In this document: positions 46,001 to 52,916 of the stretch, one piece after another
Layout: every line of letters begins with the position of its first letter
How positions within the stretch are numbered: the stretch's first letter is position 1
NCBI GenBank assembly: GCA_913062625.1
Contig: CAJXWP010000004.1
Span: 33,398 to 97,397, forward strand
Direction: 5' to 3'
DNA length: 64,000 nt
DNA from: an uncultured Haliea sp.
GTDB taxonomy: Bacteria; Pseudomonadota; Gammaproteobacteria; Pseudomonadales; Halieaceae
Translations under genes and position numbers: made by a program
Notes under the pieces: model-generated
What the model was told of the DNA's origin: nothing
What the model saw: only the letters and a program-made list of their open reading frames with translations
Database searches by the model: none

Positions 46001-47326
46001 GGGGACACCGTGGTCGCCAGCGAGTATTTCAAGGTAACGCCCTTGACAGACATTATCTGGGATATGAGCGCCTACACCTTCGTCACCACTTGGGTTGCGG
46101 TTCTACTGATCTCTATACTGGTCTGTCTCTTTCTGCGCTGCACGCCCGCCGCACCGGGTATCTACTCCTCTCGCGGACTGCGCGGCGCTCTTCTGTTGTA
46201 TCGAATGAAGAAAATGAACCAGATCCAGAAGCAGTGGACCTGGACCATTACCGGCCAGTATCTGCGCGCGCTGGCTGGCATGCGTTTTCCACGACTGGGA
46301 GCCTCGGAGTGCGACCTCATGCACAATCTTGTGCCTGAACTGGCCAGCGCAGATTCAAAGGTCTTCTGGTCTAATGGCTGTTTCACGAACATGCTCGACT
46401 ACGGGGCGGAGCACATGAAACTTTGCCAGTTGGACATGCCCCGGAATTTCTTCAGTGGTACCAATTGCGTCGCGGAATCCGGGCAGTTTCCGTCCAATTT
46501 CCTGCTGGGTGTATCCACACTGGGCAATGATATTCAGTTCCGGCGCCAAATGCGGTCGCGGGAAGGTGAACCCATCACGGTCGCTGGAAATCCGCCAGTA
46601 CAGTTTGCCAGCGCAAAGTTCGATAAGGAGAATGAATCTCAGGTACTTCCGAGCTTCCCTCTTTTTCTGGCTCGCGTCTTTCTCAATGATCTTTTCAGCA
46701 TAGGCTTTCTGCCTATGGCAGGAATGCTTGTCTATATCATTCTCTACACCAGCTTTCTGCGCCTGGACGGATATCTGATCGTTAGCGCTTTTTTTGCTTT
46801 GATTTTCGCAGAAGCGATTATTGTCTTGCTCTGTTGTGCGATCAAGAAGCTCCTTGTGGGCAGTGAGTGGGGGATTGAGCACTCAACGCCGTTCTGGTCC
46901 TGGCGGCACTTCAGCTATTTTTTTGCGCAGGACTGCTTTTTTGCCTGGTGCAAGAGGCCCCTGAAGATGACCGCCGGGACATTGCTCTCTAATTCGGTGC
47001 TGCGAAGAATGGGGTGTCAGATAGGCCGACGGACGATAATGACCTCTCCCATGCAGGCCTCTGACTGGAATGCAGTCAGCGTCGGGGATGACTGCATGAT
47101 CAACGGTATTCTTCAGTTGCACACTTTCGAGAGCATGATGCTGAAGGTCAAGCGAGCCGAAGTACACGATGGCTGCACCATTAATCTAGGCTCCACAATT
47201 ATGGGGGGTGCAGTGATCGAGCCCGCCGCCACAATTCTACCCCTAAGTCTGGTTCTGAAGGAAATGCATCTGCCTGCTGCTGCCACCTACGAGGGCAGCC
47301 CCGCAGAGCCGGCCGTCGACCGGTAA
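43097..47326 (+). CDS. Pls/PosA-family membrane nonribosomal peptide synthetase
   Basis: Single-module synthetase of 1409 aa. After a short N-terminal membrane segment comes an adenylation domain: A3 FYTSGTTGLPKGV (about 206), A5 INTYGPTEAS (about 345), A7 YRTGDRCKI, A8 FLGRIDAQLKVRGHRVE, A10 LSGKIDRE with Lys549. A carrier domain follows with Ser615 in HGGHSIV. The rest is a membrane region with at least six segments (about 684-755, 944-1013, 1188-1250) between two left-handed beta-helix, hexapeptide-like parts (about 818-895 and 1305-1388). No canonical condensation or thioesterase domain is seen. This is the layout of epsilon-poly-lysine synthetase (Pls) and its terminal-domain family, which make cationic homopolymers. 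Last gene of the operon. Confidence 0.88.
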   Translation: MAVIIFAAAFFALAYLAWRRYLWAAEKVPQGQADECPYSLTDVFSDQHLVNIPHQQDVQWLTEIFARSARKFPDLTALQIPHTGESLTYAELDAQAEKIAAAVSSYLCGPDQVVAVAMTQDNWQIVASHLGILKAGGTVLFLDTTLPEMLLSHMLNDAQPALVLTRGEASFRQLPTLDVLALPENIAPGEPPSWLDDPAQRLAAIFYTSGTTGLPKGVECPHAGYVNLALSYADYFDLIPGMDATSLTSSLGYDGSISEMYSAWVSGCAVVMLTKEQIRSGPDLIPVLCEAEVTVLFCPPVLLTTLTPNPHVDLPYPICRYIVPAGEAFPSALVQPWTQGRRQIINTYGPTEASTDTSRQSLRPGEAVTIGSPMANVTYVILEIDQLEPLPHGDIGELCIGGPHVARGYRNLPEQTARKFITHPRFGRLYRTGDRCKIDIRTQRVHFLGRIDAQLKVRGHRVETQAVEDLLQTQFGEIEAAVLDYQNEELIAFVSAPSIAGTDITVTAPASKEWAAHVTRSLAQQLPAPSIPSRIFFVESFVMKPLSGKIDREQLPVLSDLLAHAHQPVAAREAFPAAPDSELELGYEGILLICRAVFETPMGWDSVFADHGGHSIVIARLAQQLHASGWDVTVRALLSDCDTARKVAAHVRQHPRAPNAEESIAQAGASNAPHSESSTQVLPVGVFTGLQLLFLWLLYLPSLIGFLAIIAFTEIGEFFMTAHILGFLSLGFIMYLVALVLPFANLLWVMVIKLLMGGHFYKNRAAPGIYPKWSRMHLRVWCIGRLESSVLAPLGMMFRSAPLMAYVLRRLGAKVGANLQCAHDVEFSGPLDLLFVGDNVAIQTGAYIHTSKWLGQKLHIGPVSLESGCKIGMRAAIASGVTVGRGAWINPFTPIHTDVGAKEMWEGAPARCSGHCVNLARTAKACQANLPSWFMEVLNILMQIFLDFWLFIVPTASVTWFAASFISEGDTVVASEYFKVTPLTDIIWDMSAYTFVTTWVAVLLISILVCLFLRCTPAAPGIYSSRGLRGALLLYRMKKMNQIQKQWTWTITGQYLRALAGMRFPRLGASECDLMHNLVPELASADSKVFWSNGCFTNMLDYGAEHMKLCQLDMPRNFFSGTNCVAESGQFPSNFLLGVSTLGNDIQFRRQMRSREGEPITVAGNPPVQFASAKFDKENESQVLPSFPLFLARVFLNDLFSIGFLPMAGMLVYIILYTSFLRLDGYLIVSAFFALIFAEAIIVLLCCAIKKLLVGSEWGIEHSTPFWSWRHFSYFFAQDCFFAWCKRPLKMTAGTLLSNSVLRRMGCQIGRRTIMTSPMQASDWNAVSVGDDCMINGILQLHTFESMMLKVKRAEVHDGCTINLGSTIMGGAVIEPAATILPLSLVLKEMHLPAAATYEGSPAEPAVDR

Positions 47327-47875
47327 TAGCACCTAGCAACAGCGATCGTATCAGAGACTTAGAATTTGAGCTGGAGCCCAATCTGCGTGTCATCCATGCT
47401 CCGGCCGACTGCGGTGGAGTCGAGAGTTTTAGTGCTCGCTTGATTGAGGAGATTGAAAACTCGATGACTAGGGTCATCCGTAACCGTCTGATCTAACAAT
47501 TTTTTCGGGTTTTTTCGGGTTTTTTCGAGGAAGCATCTATCTCTGTTTTCTTCCATACTGTGCCTGAGAGCAGTTGCTAGTGCGTGCGGAGCTTCTAGGG
47601 CCGCTGTGGGCGAGGTCAAGACCTCTTGCGTGTCGCTGAGCTAAAACTGATACGGAGGCGCCAGGGGCTGCTTGGCGGCCTCTGGAGGCGTTGTAAAGGG
47701 TCGCGCAAACAACCTCAATAAATCCTGGAGGACCACAAACTTATCCTGAAACACCCAAGTGTAACTTAGCGGTCACTGCGTTATCAAAAGTAGGGTTTTG
47801 CGTACTTTAAAATGCGTCCATAAATAGGTAGACTTTGGGTAAGTCCCATAACGTCCAACCTACGGAGTATTACAA
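47327..47875. other. Intergenic region
   Basis: About 550 bp after the synthetase. It contains the decamer tandem repeat at 47500 and a short stretch (47752-47795) similar to one at 31203-31246. No gene and no clear terminator hairpin are seen. Confidence 0.4.
47500..47529. repeat. Decamer tandem repeat (TTTTTTCGGG)
   Basis: Two perfect copies of TTTTTTCGGG followed by a third with one change (TTTTTTCGAG). It is in non-coding sequence downstream of the synthetase gene. Confidence 0.85.
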
Positions 47876-48274
47876 ATGAAGATATTTTCTCGATCACTAT
47901 TGGTTTCTCTTCTTCTGATTATCGCTGCACCAGCGTTTTCATCGACAAAAATGTCGGCCGTACAAATTTACATCTGCCATTTTAACGACGACGCGACGGC
48001 GGCTGACCTGTTTGAAGTTACAAAAAAGTGGATTAAAGCTGCAAGAAATACGGACGGTGGCAAAAACATCGATGTGGCTGTCAGATTTCCAATTGCTACA
48101 GGATCTGATGCCAAGGGCGATTTCAGGTTTGTTACAGTCTTCCCTACGTTTGCAGAGATGGGCGAGTTCCGTGATGCTTACGAAGGTTCAAAGGTTGAGG
48201 ACGTAGACCTGCAACTCAATGACATTGCAGATTGCGGCAATAGCAGCGTGTGGGAAGGCATTTCTACCCTCTAG
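47876..48274 (+). CDS. Small secreted protein of unknown function
   Basis: Protein of 132 aa with a clear signal peptide (SLLVSLLLIIAAPAFSS). GGAG lies 8 nt before the ATG. The mature ~108 residues contain two cysteines (IYICHFNDD and DIADCGNSS) that could form a disulfide, and an acidic, mixed alpha/beta sequence (ADLFEVTKKWIKAARN). I do not recognise the family. It lies downstream of the synthetase but 549 bp away, so it is probably a separate transcript. Confidence 0.72.
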   Translation: MKIFSRSLLVSLLLIIAAPAFSSTKMSAVQIYICHFNDDATAADLFEVTKKWIKAARNTDGGKNIDVAVRFPIATGSDAKGDFRFVTVFPTFAEMGEFRDAYEGSKVEDVDLQLNDIADCGNSSVWEGISTL

Positions 48275-48296
48275 GCTGCACCGAGGCTAACGGGCA

Positions 48297-49511
48297 CTAC
48301 CGGCGCAAAGGCTGAAACTTTAAGTAAGTCAGGCTGCGCCACACCCATTCAGCAGGACCAAATCTGTACCTGGCTAACCACCAGGTGCAGAATGCCGCGA
48401 GCATCGTAAAGAACATAACCGCATAGAAAGTGGTTTCTGTCGGCCCCATCAGAAAAAGCTGGCCAAAACCCCATCCGTAGAAAAGCGTGGTAAACATCAC
48501 CGTACTGCACAAGTAGACTGTCAGGGCCATTTTCCCTAAGTTCTGTAAAGGTCTTAGCGCGGATTGCCAGAGACCTCGTTGCGCCAGCAATACGATACCC
48601 GCGCCGTAGCCCAACGCCAATGCCGTTGAGCCATAAGCAAAGAGCATGTCACCCATAAATCGCACTCCGCTTGGGGCTGTGGTCACAGTGAAAACCGCAT
48701 AACCATAATGTTGGCTCAGCCACCATTCAGCGATTGTACTTGCTGCCCCGATGCCAATGCCCCAGGCGAACACTCTGTGAATCAGCGGCAGATGAGCTGC
48801 AACGTCATAGAGAATTCTGGTCCGGCCCACATAAAGACCCAGTAGAAGCATCGAGAAAATAGCGAGACTCGACTCGGGACTCTGCAGATTTGATCCGATA
48901 GGTGGCGGAATAGCAAAAGCATTCTCGCTGAAAACGTCCATCGGGGAACCGAGATAGGGGTGGTCTAACCTCAGTTCGGCAAGAGGCAGAGAATCTTCCC
49001 AGTGCGCAGCCAAATCATCGTCACTTTCCGGATATATCAGGTTGCCTAGTGGGAATGCCGCCAATAGTGCAAATCCCAGAATGAGCAGTATTCGGCGGTG
49101 GACATTGCTGAACGCCACAAGAATCAGCCCCAGCAATGCGTATTCCATTAAAATGTCACCATCAAAAAACAGCGCGTGGGCCATGCCAAAAACGAACAGG
49201 ACGATCAATCGTCTGACGTAAAACCAAAGCGATCCGCTCTCTCGGGACATTGCCCCGGCCAACTGCAGAGCGAAGCCGAGGCCAAACAACAAAGAGAACA
49301 GGCGCAAGGATTTCGTTTCGAAAAGTGAATGCATCAAAGTGCTAAAGGTGCGATCCACAAGGTCTGTCCACTCGGGGGCATCAGCCCCGAAGTTGTACAT
49401 ATTGACAAGCAACACTCCAAAAAGAGCGGCCCCCCGTACGGCATCAATTGCTTGCAGGCGAGCACCTGGGTCGGTTGGTCCCGCTCGTTCCGCGACAGAT
49501 GTGCGGGTCAT
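48297..49511 (-). CDS. DUF418 (YeiB-like) membrane protein
   Basis: Integral membrane protein of 404 aa with about ten hydrophobic segments. The N-terminal RLQAIDAVRGAALFGVLLVN matches the YeiB/DUF418 family, distantly related to membrane acyltransferases. The C-terminal LGKMALTVYLCSTVMFTTLF and FGPAEWVWRSLTYLKFQPLRR match the DUF418 domain. AGAGG lies 6 nt before the ATG. Function unknown; it converges with the small secreted protein gene. Confidence 0.88.
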   Translation of the reverse strand: MTRTSVAERAGPTDPGARLQAIDAVRGAALFGVLLVNMYNFGADAPEWTDLVDRTFSTLMHSLFETKSLRLFSLLFGLGFALQLAGAMSRESGSLWFYVRRLIVLFVFGMAHALFFDGDILMEYALLGLILVAFSNVHRRILLILGFALLAAFPLGNLIYPESDDDLAAHWEDSLPLAELRLDHPYLGSPMDVFSENAFAIPPPIGSNLQSPESSLAIFSMLLLGLYVGRTRILYDVAAHLPLIHRVFAWGIGIGAASTIAEWWLSQHYGYAVFTVTTAPSGVRFMGDMLFAYGSTALALGYGAGIVLLAQRGLWQSALRPLQNLGKMALTVYLCSTVMFTTLFYGWGFGQLFLMGPTETTFYAVMFFTMLAAFCTWWLARYRFGPAEWVWRSLTYLKFQPLRR

Positions 49512-49838
49512 TCTCTACCTCTTACTTTAATAGCGGCCACCCAGCCTCTGATCCCGGTGTGTTTAAGCGGTGGATGTCGGTGCTTTAACACGAGGCTACA
49601 AGCGTTCGTCGCTGCGATCCTCGCCGTCACCCTGTATTGTGATAACGACAAACCGGGTAAGGCTTTACCGACATCTAATTGTAATCGTTCCCGAAATATT
49701 TCAATAGGGTAGTTAGCCGAAACTGTGTGTTAAGTTGATGGACTGGCGGTCTATGAGAATGTTAAATCTGGAAAACAGAATCCAGCACGGTATATAATCT
49801 CGTTATGTCATTTTTTAAACTTTAATAAGGAATATCAC
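49512..49838. promoter_or_regulatory. Intergenic region with a -10 element
   Basis: About 330 bp between two divergent genes. TATAAT at 49793-49798 lies 41 bp before the start of the DUF3012 lipoprotein; the -35 region is poor. The promoter of the DUF418 gene should be at the left end. Nothing else is seen. Confidence 0.35.
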
Positions 49839-50102
49839 ATGAAGCGTATTTTACTCATTGCCTGCATCCTCACCCTCGCTAGCTGCGCGGCCGAACCGGG
49901 TAGCGAGAAGTGGTGTGCCGCCCAGAAAGAACAGCCAAAATCAGAGTGGACCGGATCCGATGCCAAAACGTATGCCAAAAGCTGTCTGATCGATGGCATG
50001 GCCATTGGGTCTGAAGAGTGGTGCGCAGACCTGTCAGGCAAGGCCAAAGGGAAGTGGACAGCAGACGAAGCCAAAGCTTATGCCAAGAACTGCGTCATGT
50101 AA
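49839..50102 (+). CDS. Small DUF3012 lipoprotein with a duplicated unit
   Basis: Lipoprotein of 87 aa: the signal ends LTLASC. The mature part is two copies of a ~33-residue unit, GSEKWCAAQKEQPKSEWT and GSEEWCADLSGKAKGKWT, each ending AK.YAK.C. Each unit has two cysteines, probably disulfide-bonded. This is the DUF3012 pattern. AAGGA precedes the ATG. Function unknown. Confidence 0.8.
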   Translation: MKRILLIACILTLASCAAEPGSEKWCAAQKEQPKSEWTGSDAKTYAKSCLIDGMAIGSEEWCADLSGKAKGKWTADEAKAYAKNCVM

Positions 50103-50687
50103 CGGCTTGAGAAGCAGAGTTCGGGGTGCAAGGCTAATCCTTAATCGTCGAACGTCGTTATCTGCATTCTGGGCGCTGTGAGCTTTTTTAACAGCGTCCT
50201 TACTGATTTAGCATTAGCCTCCTGCGCCTAGATGCAATATCTCAGGTTGGGGCTAAGCCGCGAGTAGCGATCGCTTGATGAGAAAACACTGCACCACGCC
50301 CAATGGATGCTATCCAACTTGATATCGCTGACGCCTAATTTCGCAGGTCAGATTGCTTGTTCAGAAACCGACTGCCGATCAAATATGCCAATAATGAGTG
50401 TTTTAGGAGCACGTAAAATAGGCTCAATATGACGGTGCAGTGCATGGTAACGAAACAACGAAACAACGAAACAAAGAAGCGCTCAGAGCCTCTCGGGAGA
50501 TCCCACCACTCCTCGGTCTCCTATACTAGGCTGATGGTGCGCCTATGGAACGACACCAGCCGATGCAGGAAGCTGTCTACATCTCCTTCACGTCCTTGGT
50601 CGTTCCGCTTTATCATCGCCCGTGCATTCGGTCCCCGAACGTTGTTATTGGTAGCGACTTTAAGATCGAGTCATTTATACTATCGCC
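50103..50687. other. Intergenic region
   Basis: About 585 bp. It holds an octamer tandem repeat at 50449-50472 and a weak CGCTGT ... ACAGCG inverted repeat after the DUF3012 gene. No gene is supported. The promoter of the xdhC operon should lie at its right end. Confidence 0.4.
50449..50472. repeat. Octamer tandem repeat (AACGAAAC x3)
   Basis: Three perfect copies of AACGAAAC in non-coding sequence about 215 bp upstream of the xdhC start. Confidence 0.85.
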
Positions 50688-51719
50688 ATGTTCAACCAAT
50701 TTTCCCAACAGCTTAAACAATGGCACCCAAAACGCGATGAGCAAAAGTGGGTGCTGGGCACTCTCTACAAAATAGACGGTCCCAGTTATCGCTCGCCCGG
50801 CGCCATGATGTTGTTCAACGACGCAGGCGAGCAATTTGGTCTCTTGAGTGGCGGATGCTTGGAAGCCGATATACAAAAAAAGGCCTCTCAGGTTATGCGC
50901 TCACAACGTTCAATGGCCGTTTGCTATGATGCCAGCGATGAAGCCGATATGTCGTTTCTGTTGGGCATTGGTTGTGGAAGCGCGATTCATATTTTACTGC
51001 AACCTTTGACGACCGAAAATAATTATTTACAGCTACCCGTTATTTTGGACGCCTTGGCAAATCGTCAAACTTGCATGTTTGTGCAAAAAGTCACTGAACA
51101 GGGCGAGGTCGCGGAAGCCGAAGTCTGGTTAAAAGACAGCGTCAATTACAGAGACATGACTGGTCAGTTAGGTCGCAAAAATGCGCAGCTCACGCAGGTA
51201 AGCAGCCATAGCTGGCTTGTCACCGCCATTAAGCCGCCGTTTCATTTATTGATCGTTGGGGGTGGCATTGATGCTCGTCCGCTGGCCAGCTTAGCGACGG
51301 CGCTGGGTTGGGAGATAACCCTCTGTGATCCGAGACCTGCCAATGCGCGCCGGGAGCATTTTATGCGCGTCACCACTATTTTGCGGTGCCCACCATTAGC
51401 CTTGGTTAAGGAACCCCTATTTGATCACTTTGATGCGGCCATTGTCATAACGCATAACCTGCAACTTGATGCTGATGCATTGGTGGCCTTACAAACATCC
51501 GCGGTTAAATATCTGGGGTTATTGGGGCCAATAGTGCGCAAAGACAAGGTTTTAGGGTTGGCGGGTCTGGATAAAGACAATCTGTCGGTTCCTATTGCGG
51601 GGCCAGCCGGGCTGAGCTTAGGCGGAGAGCTACCAGAAGATATCGCGCTGTCTATTATAGCCGAGTGCCAAGCCGTGGTTAATCGCACAGACGCTAAGTC
51701 AATCAGTAATCTTCTATGA
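50688..51719 (+). CDS. xdhC: XdhC-family molybdenum hydroxylase maturation factor
   Basis: Protein of 343 aa. The N-terminal XdhC/CoxI part has LGTLYKIDGPSYRSPGAMML and LSGGCLEADI; the C-terminal Rossmann part has LLIVGGGIDARPLASLATAL. XdhC binds molybdenum cofactor, takes part in its sulfuration and inserts it into the target hydroxylase. The stop overlaps the start of the MocA-like gene (ATGA). The downstream hydroxylase subunits are the likely clients. Confidence 0.92.
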   Translation: MFNQFSQQLKQWHPKRDEQKWVLGTLYKIDGPSYRSPGAMMLFNDAGEQFGLLSGGCLEADIQKKASQVMRSQRSMAVCYDASDEADMSFLLGIGCGSAIHILLQPLTTENNYLQLPVILDALANRQTCMFVQKVTEQGEVAEAEVWLKDSVNYRDMTGQLGRKNAQLTQVSSHSWLVTAIKPPFHLLIVGGGIDARPLASLATALGWEITLCDPRPANARREHFMRVTTILRCPPLALVKEPLFDHFDAAIVITHNLQLDADALVALQTSAVKYLGLLGPIVRKDKVLGLAGLDKDNLSVPIAGPAGLSLGGELPEDIALSIIAECQAVVNRTDAKSISNLL

Positions 51720-52300
51720 AAACTGCAGTTTTGATCCTCGCTGCTGGCGGCGCCTCACGCTTTGGGTCAGTAAAGCAGCTTGCACTTATTGATGGAAAAC
51801 CCATGGTGCAGCACTGTATAGACACAGCCAATCAGCTCGCCTTCGGGGCGGTGTATACGGTGTTAGGCAGCCATGCTGATGAGCTGAGTTGCCATATTTC
51901 CAAAACTGAAATTATCCACAATTATCAATGGCAACGAGGGCTGGGTAGTTCAATTGCAGTCGGTGTCCGAGAACTCCAACACAAGGTCGATGCGATTTTG
52001 CTCTTGCTGGCGGATCAGCCACGGATAAATAGTCAGCACCTAGAGCGCTTAGTGTCCCTGTTTACAGACCAGCAGGTCGTCTGCAGTCAATACAACAGTC
52101 ATCTGGGGGTGCCAGCGATATTTGGTAAGCGCTATTTTAATGCCTTGATGAACCTGAGCAGTGATAGAGGTGGCAGCGCGCTTTTAGACAGTATCTGTCC
52201 AGCACCCAAAAGTTTGGCACTGGGCAATATCGCAGGTGACATCGATTATCCACAAGATTTGGCCGCGCTCATTCAGCAAATAACGGCCGGTCGAAGCTAG
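51716..52300 (+). CDS. mocA: MocA-like molybdenum cofactor cytidylyltransferase
   Basis: Nucleotidyltransferase of 194 aa, expected to attach CMP to molybdopterin to form the MCD cofactor used by this hydroxylase class. The N-terminal nucleotide loop LILAAGGASRFGSVKQL and the metal-binding LLLADQPRIN are the MocA/MobA family hallmarks. It is translationally coupled to xdhC by a 4-bp overlap. The hydroxylase genes begin about 110 bp downstream. Confidence 0.9.
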   Translation: MKTAVLILAAGGASRFGSVKQLALIDGKPMVQHCIDTANQLAFGAVYTVLGSHADELSCHISKTEIIHNYQWQRGLGSSIAVGVRELQHKVDAILLLLADQPRINSQHLERLVSLFTDQQVVCSQYNSHLGVPAIFGKRYFNALMNLSSDRGGSALLDSICPAPKSLALGNIAGDIDYPQDLAALIQQITAGRS

Positions 52301-52409
52301 GGGCCTCAGATAACCAAAAACACGACAACAGTGGTTTGACAAATTATCGTTAGCCGATTAATTTGCACCATCAATAATCTATTTTTAAACTATGTTAAGA
52401 GCGTCAAAA

Positions 52410-52916
52410 ATGACCTTAATAACCGTCAATGGAACGGAACAAAAACTACAGGTAGATCCGGCAACACCGCTACTTTGGGTGTTACGCGAGCAGCTTGAAC
52501 TCACCGGCACAAAATTCGGATGCGGCATTGCCCAATGCGGGGCATGTACCGTGCATATTAACGGCGTCGCTATGCGCTCTTGTGTCACCCCGGTTTCGGC
52601 TGTCGCTGGACAGAATATTTCTACGATTGAAGGGCTTGCACCAAGTCCTGACGAGCTTCATCCATTGCAACAGGCCTGGATCGACGAGCAGGTGCCTCAA
52701 TGTGGCTACTGTCAGTCTGGACAACTTATGTCTGCAGCGGCACTGCTAGCGAAAAACCCATCACCGTCAGATGGGGATATTGATGACGCCATGTCAGGAA
52801 ATATTTGTCGCTGTGGCATGTATAGCAGAATCCGCAAAGCCATTAAGCTGGCTGCCGGGGTGCAACAGTTTGATCCCGCCCTTGTTGATGTTGGGCAGGG
52901 GCTGACCAATGGGTAA
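52410..52916 (+). CDS. Two-[2Fe-2S] subunit of a molybdenum hydroxylase (IorA-like)
   Basis: Electron-transfer subunit of 168 aa. The plant-type ferredoxin cluster uses the cysteines in [20 protein letters not shown] (plus the following Cys) and the second cluster uses QCGYCQSGQ and NICRCGMY. The opening [20 protein letters not shown] is the standard family start, so ATG 52410 is preferred over ATG 52392. The order small Fe-S subunit then large Mo subunit, with no FAD subunit, matches isoquinoline 1-oxidoreductase/aldehyde oxidase types that pass electrons to a cytochrome or the respiratory chain. Confidence 0.92.
   Translation: MTLITVNGTEQKLQVDPATPLLWVLREQLELTGTKFGCGIAQCGACTVHINGVAMRSCVTPVSAVAGQNISTIEGLAPSPDELHPLQQAWIDEQVPQCGYCQSGQLMSAAALLAKNPSPSDGDIDDAMSGNICRCGMYSRIRKAIKLAAGVQQFDPALVDVGQGLTNG

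Noticed and set aside
45808..46338. 176-codon forward frame inside the synthetase
   Set aside because: Overlaps the synthetase membrane region in another frame; composition is Arg/His-rich as expected for a shadow.
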